Source of the DNA: Bittarella massiliensis (ex Durand et al. 2017)
GTDB lineage: Bacteria; Bacillota; Clostridia; Oscillospirales; Ruminococcaceae
Direction of reading: 5' to 3'
DNA length: 64,000 nucleotides
Assembly (NCBI RefSeq): GCF_017566145.1
Contig: NZ_JABFCL010000002.1
Coordinates: 62,001-126,000, forward strand
The position numbers and the translations under genes were made by a program. Position 1 is the first letter of the stretch. Every line of letters starts with the position of its first letter. The notes under the pieces were generated by a model. The model saw only the letters and a program-made list of their open reading frames with translations. It was not told where the DNA came from and searched no databases. Positions 17,961-25,634 of the stretch are shown in pieces.

Positions 17961-19355
17961 CTACTGGGCAGCGACCTCCTCAGAGGGGGCGGGACGGACA
18001 ATTGCCTTGTCCTTCCAGCGGCCGGTCAGGTAGCGGATGGTGGTGCCGATGCACTCGGCCAGCCAGCCGATGACCACCGCGATCCAGATTCCGGTGTACC
18101 CGATAATGGGGGAGAGGGCCAGGGCGGCAATGGTCTTGGAGGCAATGCCGGAAAGGGCGAAGACCATGAAGAGGTTGACGTCCCCCGCGCCCTTCATCAC
18201 CCCTTCAGCGGGGAAGAGCAGGGCCATCAGGAAGTAGGAGGCAGCCGAGTAGAGCAGGTAGTTGGCCCCGGCGGCGATCACCGCTTCGGCCCCCTCCCCA
18301 CTGACGAAGATGGAGCAGAGGGGCCCGCCGAAGAGAACCACCACCCCGGCCATCAGCAGGGCAAAGCCCAGGGAGATGAGCAGGGAGTAGCGGTAGCCGG
18401 TCTTGACCCGGCCCACCTTCCCGGCGCCGATGTTCTGGGCGGTGTATCCGGTGACGGCGGTGCTGATGTTGACCATGGGCATCATGGCCAGGCTCTCGAT
18501 CTTCATGGCGGCGGTGTAGGCGGCCATGATGACGGGGCCGAAGCCGTTGACCAGGGCCTGCATGATCATCATCCCGGCGGAGATGGCGATCTCCTGCGCG
18601 GTGGTGGGGATGGCCAGCTTGATCATCTGTTTGAGCAGGGTGGGGGAGAACTGCCGGCGCAGGGGCTCGGCATCCAGCTTTTCCTCATCGGCCGCGGCGA
18701 TGGCCGCCAGCCGTTTTCGCAGGGCAAAGAGGGCCAGCACCGAGGAGACTGCCTGGGAGATGACGGTGGCAATGGCCACCCCCGCCACCCCCCAGCCAAA
18801 GCTGATGACAAACCACAAATCCAACACAATGTTGGTGATGGAGGAGATGATGAGGAAGAGAAGCGGGGTCTTGGAATCCCCCAGCGCCCGAAAGACCGAG
18901 GAGAGGATGTTGTAGGTAAAGGTGAACACCAGCCCCAAAAAGTAGATGTAGATGTACTGTTTGGACATGTCCATCAGGGACTGGGGGGTGTTGAGCAGGC
19001 GCAGCAGGGCGGGGGTAGCGAGGATGCTCACCGCCGCCAGCACCAGGGAGAGGGCGACGGAGAAGGCCACGCAGGTGACGATGGAGTGGCGCACCTCCCG
19101 CTTGCGGCCGGCGCCGAAGTACTGGCCGATGAGGATGGAGGCGCCGTTGGAGAGGCCGAAGGCGATGCCGGTGATGGCGAAGGTGATGGCGTAGGAACCG
19201 CCCACCGCCGCCAGGGCGTCGGAGCCGACGAAGTTGCCCACCACGATGGAGTCCACCATGCTGTACAGCTGCTGAAAGATGTTTCCGAATAAAATGGGAA
19301 GGGCAAAGAGAAAGAGGATCTTTCCCGGATTGCCGCGGGTCATGTCTTTTGTCAT
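17961..19355 (-). CDS. MATE-family efflux transporter
   Basis: 464 residues. The ATG at CAT 19353-19355 is preferred because AGAAAGG ends nine bases upstream; the in-frame ATG at 19364 abuts that site. Twelve membrane segments, starting PGKILFLFALPILFGNIFQQLYSMVDSIVVG, with the repeat-related GGSYAITF and the mid-protein IPTTAQEIAISAGMMIMQ, are typical MATE features (Na+ or H+ driven export of cationic compounds or peptides). It is divergent from a TetR gene with 500 bases between, has its own strong promoter and a leader of about 210 nt. Confidence 0.93.
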   Translation of the reverse strand: MTKDMTRGNPGKILFLFALPILFGNIFQQLYSMVDSIVVGNFVGSDALAAVGGSYAITFAITGIAFGLSNGASILIGQYFGAGRKREVRHSIVTCVAFSVALSLVLAAVSILATPALLRLLNTPQSLMDMSKQYIYIYFLGLVFTFTYNILSSVFRALGDSKTPLLFLIISSITNIVLDLWFVISFGWGVAGVAIATVISQAVSSVLALFALRKRLAAIAAADEEKLDAEPLRRQFSPTLLKQMIKLAIPTTAQEIAISAGMMIMQALVNGFGPVIMAAYTAAMKIESLAMMPMVNISTAVTGYTAQNIGAGKVGRVKTGYRYSLLISLGFALLMAGVVVLFGGPLCSIFVSGEGAEAVIAAGANYLLYSAASYFLMALLFPAEGVMKGAGDVNLFMVFALSGIASKTIAALALSPIIGYTGIWIAVVIGWLAECIGTTIRYLTGRWKDKAIVRPAPSEEVAAQ

Positions 19356-19364
19356 ATCGATCAT

Positions 19365-19576
19365 CCTTTCTAAAAAAGTGTATCCTGCGCCGCAATCACC
19401 CCGGGCAGGGGCGGGGAGAAAAGCCCGAAAAAAGACAAAAAAACAGCAAGGCGAAGCGGCTGCAACGCGTTGCTGCTGATCTTGCGAATGGCGAAAAGGG
19501 CAGAAAAAATAGGCAGAAGAGACAGCTCGCGCGTCAAACCTCCTACCACCGGTCCTCGGCAGTTGCGCCGATGTCC
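19365..19576 (-). other. Long 5' leader of the MATE gene
   Basis: About 210 nt lie between the predicted start point (near 19576) and the MATE start. On the minus strand AGGAGG (19539-19544) is followed after one base by TTG (19537) opening a 55-codon hydrophobic frame that stops at 19370, close to the MATE ribosome site. The spacing is too short for a good start, so a leader peptide is possible but unproven. Confidence 0.4.
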
Positions 19577-19582
19577 AGTCCC

Positions 19583-19612
19583 AGTATAGACAGCTTTGGA
19601 TGGGAAAGTCAA
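19583..19612 (-). promoter_or_regulatory. Promoter of the MATE gene
   Basis: On the minus strand TTGACT (19607-19612), 18-base spacer, TATACT (19583-19588). Confidence 0.75.
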
Positions 19613-19786
19613 TAGAGAAGCAAAAGACTGTCAGTTTGACCAATGTTGGACGGTAGTGCGCAGCGAGATGGCTAAAAAATGTTGTCAAAAGAGGGCGGAA
19701 GGGCCGTCTCATCGGACAGAAATGGGGGTGGACGGGGAAAACGGCGGGGGCTGCACTGCCGCGGTGAGGAGGCGGCAAAAAAGCTC

Positions 19787-19839
19787 TTGACGGATTGAAC
19801 GCTGTTCAGCACAATAAAGACAAAACTGAACGGCGTTCA
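19787..19839 (+). promoter_or_regulatory. tetR promoter with two palindromic operators
   Basis: TTGACG at 19787-19792 with CACAAT at 19810-19815 (spacer 17) as a likely promoter. Operator 1 TGAAC-GCT-GTTCA (19796-19808) fills the spacer; operator 2 TGAAC-GGC-GTTCA (19827-19839) lies just past the start point. Centre spacing is 31 bases, about three helical turns. No copy of the motif lies near the MATE promoter. Confidence 0.75.
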
Positions 19840-19866
19840 AACAGGGCGTGTTTGGGGAGGATTGGG

Positions 19867-20475
19867 ATGGAAGAGAAAAATTTGTCGGCCGGGCGGGACT
19901 GCCCGGTGCGCGAGCGGATTGTGGAGGCCACCTGCGCCCTCATCGAGGAGAACGGGGGCGAGGTGCGGGCCGTCACCACCCGGGCCATTGCCGCCCGGGC
20001 CGGGGTGGGGGTGGGGCTGATCAACTACCACTTTCAGTCCAAAGACAGACTCATTGAGCTCTGTGTGCAGCGGGTCATCTGCCGGGTGGTGGGCAGCTTT
20101 CAGCCGGCGCAGGACGGCCCAGCAGGGGAGCGGCTGTCCGTCTCGGCCGTGCAGGTGTTTGAATTCCTGGCCGCCCACCCCCAGGTCTCCCGCATCTCGA
20201 TTCTGGGGGAGATGCAGCGCCCCGCCGCAGGGAACAACAGCGACAACACCCGCCGGGGGTTTGCCGGCATCCTGGGGGCCGGCGGGGACGAGGGGCGGAA
20301 AAACCTGCTGGCCTTTGCCCTCACCGCCTCTCTGCAGGCGGCCTTTCTGGCCGGGGAGGAGTTTGAGAAGATGCTGGGCTACCCCCTCGACACTTCCGCC
20401 GGGCGGGCGCGCTTTGTTAAAGACCTGGTGGCCCTGCTGACGGACGGCCTGCAGGAAGGAGGGCAGGGGAGGTGA
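19867..20475 (+). CDS. TetR/AcrR-family transcriptional regulator
   Basis: 202 residues from ATG 19867 with GGGGAGG upstream. The N-terminal HTH reads RERIVEATCALIEENGG, then VTTRAIAARAGVGVGLINYHFQSKDRLIELC, the standard TetR pattern; the C-terminal two thirds is a helical ligand domain with no recognisable specificity. Twin TGAAC-N3-GTTCA operators in its own promoter point to autoregulation. It overlaps the next membrane-protein gene by four bases (GTGA), so that gene is the most likely direct target; the divergent MATE gene has no visible operator. Confidence 0.92.
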   Translation: MEEKNLSAGRDCPVRERIVEATCALIEENGGEVRAVTTRAIAARAGVGVGLINYHFQSKDRLIELCVQRVICRVVGSFQPAQDGPAGERLSVSAVQVFEFLAAHPQVSRISILGEMQRPAAGNNSDNTRRGFAGILGAGGDEGRKNLLAFALTASLQAAFLAGEEFEKMLGYPLDTSAGRARFVKDLVALLTDGLQEGGQGR

Positions 20476-21059
20476 ACCGGGCGATCGGCCGGGTGGCCGC
20501 GGCGGTCAACCTGCTGTCGGTGGTCGTCTTCGCCCTCTCGGTGCTATCGGGCTGCCTGTTTGTCAGCTATTTGAGCAGCATTTTCATCGCTTTGAGCTTT
20601 CTAGCGATGATGGCCGTCTTTGCCCAAAAGGGGGGTGTGGCCGGGTCCTGCGCCCTGGGTTTTGGCGGGATGTACGCCCTCTGTAACGGGGTGGTCTACT
20701 TTGCCCAACTGGGGGCGGTGCGTCGGGGATTAAGCGAAGGGGCCGCCGCCCTCCTGGACTTTCAGCGCTTTGGCCTCTTTTTTGACTTGGACCTGTTCGG
20801 CTACGGGCTGATGGCCCTGGCCACCTTCTTTGCCGGGCTCACCATTGCCCCCCGGTGCGGGGAGGAGCGGTGGCTCAAGGGGCTGCTGTTGGGGCACGGC
20901 GCCTTTGCCCTGGGCTGCTTTGTCCTCCCCATCCTCGGGGCATTTGGGCCGGAGATGGAGGGCGGTGCGTGGATTGGCACCGCTCTGTTGGAGGGCTGGT
21001 GCCTCTACTTTGCGCCGGTGGGGGTGCTTTGCTGGCGGTATTTCGGCAGGCGGTGTTAG
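20472..21059 (+). CDS. Six-TM membrane protein cotranscribed with tetR
   Basis: 195 residues from GTG 20472, overlapping the tetR stop (GTGA), which implies translational coupling. Six hydrophobic segments: LLSVVVFALSVLSGCLFVSYL, SIFIALSFLAMMAVF, CALGFGGMYALCNGVVYF, LFGYGLMALATFFAGL, LLLGHGAFALGCFVLPIL and a last one near WCLYFAPVGVLCW. The pattern resembles DUF4386-like proteins, but I cannot name the family with confidence. Its expression should follow the TetR autoregulatory loop. A terminator follows. Confidence 0.75.
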   Translation: MNRAIGRVAAAVNLLSVVVFALSVLSGCLFVSYLSSIFIALSFLAMMAVFAQKGGVAGSCALGFGGMYALCNGVVYFAQLGAVRRGLSEGAAALLDFQRFGLFFDLDLFGYGLMALATFFAGLTIAPRCGEERWLKGLLLGHGAFALGCFVLPILGAFGPEMEGGAWIGTALLEGWCLYFAPVGVLCWRYFGRRC

Positions 21060-21065
21060 GCCGTC

Positions 21066-21110
21066 AAAAAAACAGGGGCGGCAACGCGCAGCTGCCGCCC
21101 CCTGTTTTTT
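21066..21110 (+). terminator. Terminator after the tetR operon
   Basis: AAAACAGGGGCGGCA / TGCCGCCCCCTGTTTT stem and TTTTTT tail. Confidence 0.92.
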
Positions 21111-21369
21111 GCAAAACGGCCCTCGCCGGGAGATGGCCACGGCACAAAGGGGGCCGGCGCGGTCGGTGAGGGGCTGCCGTCCACCTGGTTAAAAAGCGGC
21201 ATTTCGCCAAATCCGCCTGCCGTCAACTCGTCTTGGGAGGGGGGCTGAGCGGGGGCGGGGTAGAGTTGGTTTTGGAGATTGTAGCGGCGGCAGCCCCCTC
21301 GGCGATGATGACCGTTCGAGGGGTTGCCCGCCTCGGCGCAATAGGATGCTGTTTTGAAGGCAGATAGGG
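21111..21369. other. Gene-free spacer between two terminators
   Basis: No frame with a ribosome site and no recognisable RNA structure; bounded by the tetR-operon terminator and the NSS-transporter terminator. Confidence 0.5.
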
Positions 21370-21409
21370 AAAAAAGCCCCTGCGCCCAAAAGGGTGCAGG
21401 GGCTTTTTG
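21370..21409 (-). terminator. Terminator of the NSS transporter gene
   Basis: AAAAAGCCCCTGCGCCC / GGGTGCAGGGGCTTTTT stem with loop AAAA; on the minus strand it ends in TTTTTT. Confidence 0.9.
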
Positions 21410-21423
21410 GGGGGAAAAGGGGG

Positions 21424-22770
21424 TCAACCCCCGATGAGCCCCATGACAAAGATGACGGCGATGAGGATGGGCGCCACCCAGCGGATGAGGAAACCGTAGA
21501 TCCGGCGGATGGCAAAGCGCTTGCCGCAGCGCTCCACCTCCTCGCTCACCTTGTCCACCCCCCAGACATGGCCCACAAAGAGGCAGGTGGCCAGGGCGGC
21601 CAGGGGCATGAGGATCTTGTCGGTGAGAAAGCCCATGGCGTCAAACAGGTTCATCCCCCCGATGGTAAAGCCGGAGAGGGGACCCATGGAGAGGCTGGCA
21701 AAGACCCCGATGAGGGCCATCAGCCCGCCCATCACCAGGGTGGCGGTGCGGCGGCGCCAGTGGAAGGTGTCAATGAAGAAGGAGGCGACCACCTCCAGCA
21801 GGGCGATGGCGCTGGTGAGGGCGGCGATGAAGACCAGAAAGAAGAAGGCCAGCCCGAAAAAGCGCCCCAGTGGCATGGAGTCAAAGACCGCCGGCAGGGT
21901 TTTGAAGATGAGGCCGGGACCGCCGGTGGGCTCCATCCCAAAGCTGAAGACGGCGGGCATAATGGCCATCCCCGCCAGCAGGGCCATCAGGGTGTCCAAC
22001 CCCACCACAGTGCAGGTGTCCTTGGTGATGTTGGTGTCTTTTTTCAGGTAGCTGCCGTAGGTGATGGCGATGCCCAGCCCCAAACTGAGGCTGAAAAACA
22101 CCTGTCCCATGGCCAGTACGATGGAGTTTATCAGGGCTTTGGGGTCTTGGAGGAGGGCGGTGTCGGGGACAAAGAGGAACTTGATCCCCTCCATCGAGCC
22201 GGGGAGGGTCACTGACCGCACCACCACCCCGATGAGGAGGACAAAGAGGAGGGGGAGCAGCCATTTGCTGCAGGTCTCAATTCCCTTTTGCACCCCGCCG
22301 ATGACCACGACCACGACCACCGCCATGAACAGCAGGTGCCAGACGACCGGCTGCACCGGGGAGGAGACAAAGGCGTCGAACGCCGCCCCGTCGGAGATGT
22401 TGGCGCCGGTGAGGTAGCTGCCGATGTACTTCATCACCCAGCCCCCCACCACGCTGTAATAGGAGAGGATGATGAAGGCACAGGCGATTTCCAGCACCCC
22501 GACAAAGGACCATTTCTTGTCAATGCTGCGGAAGGCGCCGATGGCGTTGAGCTGGGTCTTGCGGCCCACTGCCATCTCGGAGAGCATGATGGGAATGCCC
22601 AGCACCAGGGCGAACACCAGGTAGAAGACGATGAAGAGCCCGCCCCCGGAGATGCCCGCCACATAGGGGAATTTCCAGAGGTTGCCCAGGCCGATGGCCG
22701 ACCCCGCAGCGGCCATGATAAAGCCCAGGGAGCCGCTGAAATGGCCGCGGCCCGCTTTTTTCTTGTCCAT
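21424..22770 (-). CDS. Na+-dependent amino-acid transporter, SNF/NSS family
   Basis: 448 residues from ATG (CAT 22768-22770) with AAAGGAG upstream. Eleven or twelve TM segments; the N-terminal LGFIMAAAGSAIGLGNLWKFPYVAG is the NSS Na+/substrate-site signature, and FFSLSLGLGIAITYGSYL is the conserved TM6 region. Bacterial members of this length include the MhsT and TnaT group for hydrophobic or aromatic amino acids. The gene is preceded by a T-box leader with a consensus promoter, so expression should rise when a specific tRNA is uncharged. Substrate is not fixed by the sequence I can read. Confidence 0.93.
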   Translation of the reverse strand: MDKKKAGRGHFSGSLGFIMAAAGSAIGLGNLWKFPYVAGISGGGLFIVFYLVFALVLGIPIMLSEMAVGRKTQLNAIGAFRSIDKKWSFVGVLEIACAFIILSYYSVVGGWVMKYIGSYLTGANISDGAAFDAFVSSPVQPVVWHLLFMAVVVVVVIGGVQKGIETCSKWLLPLLFVLLIGVVVRSVTLPGSMEGIKFLFVPDTALLQDPKALINSIVLAMGQVFFSLSLGLGIAITYGSYLKKDTNITKDTCTVVGLDTLMALLAGMAIMPAVFSFGMEPTGGPGLIFKTLPAVFDSMPLGRFFGLAFFFLVFIAALTSAIALLEVVASFFIDTFHWRRRTATLVMGGLMALIGVFASLSMGPLSGFTIGGMNLFDAMGFLTDKILMPLAALATCLFVGHVWGVDKVSEEVERCGKRFAIRRIYGFLIRWVAPILIAVIFVMGLIGG

Positions 22771-22816
22771 GTTGTTTCACACTCCTTTATTGATCCGGTT
22801 CCCCCCCGGGGAACGC

Positions 22817-23135
22817 AAAAAAAGCCCCGCCCCTTCACAGTGACGCGAAGGGACAGGACAAATGTTTCCTGCGGTACCACCCAACTTGGCGCAAAGAGCG
22901 CCCAACTCTGCGGGATGCAAACACATCCCCGGCCGATAACGGGGCCTGCCGTGGCGGACTACTGGGGAACTCGCCCCGTTCACCCGCCCTCTCAGGGGCG
23001 ACTGGCCCCACCCCGCTCGCCGCCGTGCTCACACCTGCCACGGCTCTCTGAAGGCGCTTGGATGGGCTTTTTCCCCGTCGGCGATTTGACACCAGCGGTC
23101 TGGTCTGGCCGCCGGCACCCAAGCGCCGGCGGAAT
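22817..23135 (-). promoter_or_regulatory. T-box riboswitch of the NSS transporter
   Basis: The antiterminator core TGGGTGGTACCGC is at 22871-22883 (minus strand). The distal stem I motif CAGAGAG...GGTGTGAG, a stem II with GTGAAC/AGTAGTC, and the linker CCGTTATC are all present. The terminator stem is CCTGTCCCTTC / GAAGGGGCGGG followed by GCTTTTTTT. Stem I base is GGCGCTTGG / CCAAGCGCC. I could not find the usual AGTA/GAA specifier loop; the loop may lie around CAGTCG on the 3' side, so amino-acid specificity is not assigned. Confidence 0.88.
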
Positions 23136-23141
23136 GGGTTT

Positions 23142-23170
23142 ATTATAGCGGCGCCCTGCCGGTTTGTCAA
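23142..23170 (-). promoter_or_regulatory. Consensus promoter of the T-box/NSS unit
   Basis: On the minus strand TTGACA (23165-23170), 17-base spacer, TATAAT (23142-23147): a perfect sigma-A promoter starting 14 bases after the ychF stop. Confidence 0.93.
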
Positions 23171-23183
23171 ACAGGATTCGGGA

Positions 23184-24278
23184 TCAGACGTTGAAGCGGA
23201 AGAGGACCACGTCCCCGTCCTGCATCACGTACTCCTTCCCCTCGGAACGAACCAACCCCTTTTCCTTACAGGCGGCCATGCTGCCCTGGGCGACGAGATC
23301 GTCAAAGGCCACCACCTCGGCGCGGATGAAGCCCCGCTCAAAGTCGGTGTGGATCTTGCCGGCGGCCTGGGGGGCCTTGGTGCCCTTTTGGATGGTCCAG
23401 GCGCGAACTTCGGGCTTGCCGGCGGTCAGGTAGGAGATCAGGCCCAGCAGCTCGTAGCAGACCTTGATGAGCCGGTCGAGGCCCGACTCCTCCAGCCCCA
23501 ATTCCCCCAGAAAGAGGGCCTTGTCCTCGGCCGACATGTCGGCGATGTCCTCCTCGATCTTGGCGCAGATGGGCAGGGAGAGGGCCCCCTCCCCCTGGGC
23601 CAGGGCGCAGAGCTTTTGGTAGTTTTCGTTTTTTGAGATGTCGCCGATGAAGTCGTCTTCGCTCATGTTGCCCACGTAGATGACCGGCTTGTCCGAGAGC
23701 AGGCCCATGGCGTCGATGAGGGCCTTCTCCTCCGGCTCACAGGGGAAGACCGAGGCCCGCTTCCCCTCTTCCAGGTGGGCTTTCAGCCGCTCCAGCAGCT
23801 GGGCCTCGGCGGCGTAGGACTTGTCGCCCTTGGCCAGCTTTTGGGCCTTTTGGATGCGGCGCTCGACGATGTCGAGATCGGAGAAGATCAGTTCTAGGTT
23901 GATGGTCTCCACGTCCCGCAGGGGGTCGACGCTGCCGTCGACGTGGACGATGTCGCCGCTCTCAAAGCAGCGCACCACGTGGACAACGGCGTCCACCTCG
24001 CGGATGTGGGAGAGAAACTTGTTGCCCAGCCCCTCGCCCTTGGAGGCGCCCTTCACCAGTCCGGCAATGTCGACAAACTCGATGGTGGCGGGGGTGAACT
24101 TGTCGGGCTGGTACATCTCGGCGAGCTTGTCCAGCCGTTTGTCGGGGACAGCCACCATCCCCACGTTGGGCTCAATGGTGCAAAAGGGGTAGTTGGCCGA
24201 CTCGGCCCCGGCGTTTGTAATGGCGTTGAAAAGGGTGCTTTTGCCCACGTTGGGCAGACCCACGATTCCCAGTTTCAC
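23184..24278 (-). CDS. ychF: Ribosome-associated ATPase YchF (OLA1 family)
   Basis: 364 residues from GTG (CAC 24276-24278), with GAGGGA upstream; YchF proteins begin with this [15 protein letters not shown]-loop. An Obg-related P-loop protein that hydrolyses ATP, because the G4 motif NKxD is replaced (NMSE in YVGNMSEDD). G3 region [17 protein letters not shown] is present, then a coiled-coil insert and the C-terminal TGS domain with [27 protein letters not shown]. It binds the ribosome and is linked to stress control. No terminator separates it from the NSS T-box promoter. Confidence 0.96.
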   Translation of the reverse strand: MKLGIVGLPNVGKSTLFNAITNAGAESANYPFCTIEPNVGMVAVPDKRLDKLAEMYQPDKFTPATIEFVDIAGLVKGASKGEGLGNKFLSHIREVDAVVHVVRCFESGDIVHVDGSVDPLRDVETINLELIFSDLDIVERRIQKAQKLAKGDKSYAAEAQLLERLKAHLEEGKRASVFPCEPEEKALIDAMGLLSDKPVIYVGNMSEDDFIGDISKNENYQKLCALAQGEGALSLPICAKIEEDIADMSAEDKALFLGELGLEESGLDRLIKVCYELLGLISYLTAGKPEVRAWTIQKGTKAPQAAGKIHTDFERGFIRAEVVAFDDLVAQGSMAACKEKGLVRSEGKEYVMQDGDVVLFRFNV

Positions 24279-24354
24279 GTGCAAATCCCTCACTCTTATT
24301 CCAATTGGGCGGCTCTGGGCGGGACAGGGGGACCCGCCGCCTGGCGCTTTTAAC

Positions 24355-24360
24355 AGTATA
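24355..24360 (-). promoter_or_regulatory. Extended -10 for ychF
   Basis: Minus strand reads TGCTATACT (extended -10); no clear -35. About 77 bases before the ychF start. Confidence 0.4.
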
Positions 24361-24876
24361 GCACAAATGCCCGCTTGGTGGAAATGCCCCCCTGTGAATT
24401 TGCCGCCCCTTTTTGCAGTTGGCAGAAAGGGGGGAGCTTGGCCTTCTCCTGCGAGCACCCGGCCTTCACCGCCGAGGGCAGCCAGGAGTGGTGCTGTGGC
24501 GGAGAGGGGGCTCCCCTTTATTGGCCGGCGAACTGCGCCGGCCGATGCTGCCGGTGCGCGCCGAGAGGGAGAAGAGATAGGGCCTTTGGCCCCAAACGGG
24601 CGGTCTGCCGTGCGGCGGGTCGCCCGTTTTTTGCCGCCGTGCGGGGAGGGACCGCAAAAAAGTGCTGCGGCGGGGAAAAAACAGGGGAAATTCTATGGTT
24701 TCTTTTGCCGATCCGTACTATAATAAATGGTAAATAGACGCCCTCACCGCGCCGTGCGGCAAACATTTAGAAACTGTTCACCTTTCGCGCCGAGCAGTCG
24801 CTATAATGGGAAAATAGAAGGTGAGGCGCCGGGCGGCGGCCTGCCCGGCGGCAAAGAAACCGGAGGGGATTTACGC
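24361..24876. other. Intergenic region between divergent ychF and the two-component genes
   Basis: A hairpin with ACGGGCG (24596-24602) and CGCCCGT (24621-24627) ending in TTTTTT (to 24632) looks like a plus-strand terminator, although no plus-strand gene lies before it; a small RNA ending here is possible. Two -10 elements, TATAAT at 24719-24724 and TATAAT at 24802-24807, precede the response regulator; neither has a good -35. No convincing coding frame. Confidence 0.45.
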
Positions 24877-25563
24877 GTGGAAAAGATTCTCGTCGTGGAC
24901 GACGACAAAAACATCTGTGAACTGCTGCGACTGTATATCGACAAAGAGGGCTACCAGACCGTTGTGGCCTACGACGGCAAACAGGCCCTGAAACTCTTTG
25001 AGGAGGAGGCCCCCTGCCTGATCGTGCTGGACGTGATGATGCCCGAGCTCGACGGCTGGCAGGTCTGCCGGGAGATCCGCAAGTCCTCCGACGTGCCCAT
25101 CATCATGCTCACCGCCAAGGGCGAAACCTTTGACAAGGTGCTGGGGCTGGAACTGGGGGCCGACGACTACGTGGTCAAACCCTTTGAGTCCAAGGAGATC
25201 GTGGCCCGCATCAAGGCGGTGCTGCGGCGCACCGGCACCCGCGCCCAGGCCTCCGACGTGAAAGAGGTGCGCTACGACAAGTTGGTGGTCAACCTGACCC
25301 GGTACGAGTTGAAGGTGGACGGCAAGATTGTGGACACCCCGCCAAAAGAGCTGGAACTGCTCTACCACCTGGCCTCCAACCCCAACCGGGTGTACACCCG
25401 CGACCAGCTGCTGGACGAGGTGTGGGGGTTTGAGTACTACGGCGACTCCCGCACGGTGGACGTGCACATCAAGCGGCTGCGGGAAAAGTTGGAGGGCGTC
25501 TCCGCCCAGTGGTCGGTCAAGACGGTGTGGGGCGTCGGCTACAAGTTTGAAGTAAAGGACTAG
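24877..25563 (+). CDS. OmpR/PhoB-family response regulator
   Basis: 228 residues from GTG 24877; GGAGGGG lies about eight bases upstream. Receiver domain residues 1-115 with the acidic pocket VVDDD, phospho-acceptor D52 in VLDVMMPELDG, and K101 in VVKPF; C-terminal OmpR-type winged helix with PPKELELLYHLASNPNRVYTRDQ, then SRTVDVHIKRLREKL and VWGVGYKFE. The paired histidine kinase follows 71 bases later, and an HtrA protease lies next, suggesting an envelope-stress role. TATAAT at 24802-24807 is the nearest promoter element. Confidence 0.96.
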   Translation: MEKILVVDDDKNICELLRLYIDKEGYQTVVAYDGKQALKLFEEEAPCLIVLDVMMPELDGWQVCREIRKSSDVPIIMLTAKGETFDKVLGLELGADDYVVKPFESKEIVARIKAVLRRTGTRAQASDVKEVRYDKLVVNLTRYELKVDGKIVDTPPKELELLYHLASNPNRVYTRDQLLDEVWGFEYYGDSRTVDVHIKRLREKLEGVSAQWSVKTVWGVGYKFEVKD

Positions 25564-25582
25564 CGCGCAAAAAGCGGTGCAG

Positions 25583-25606
25583 ACGGGGGCGGAAGGCCCC
25601 CGTTTT
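25583..25606 (+). terminator. Hairpin with T-run between response regulator and kinase
   Basis: CGGGGGC / GCCCCCG stem, loop GGAAG, then TTTT. Likely to lower kinase expression relative to the regulator. Confidence 0.5.
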
Positions 25607-25634
25607 GCGACTGAACAGAAAAGGGGGCGCCGAG

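Noticed and set aside
24375..24737. 120-codon Cys/Arg-rich plus-strand frame
   Set aside because: Crosses a terminator and a -10 element, no ribosome site; probably a GC-driven open frame.
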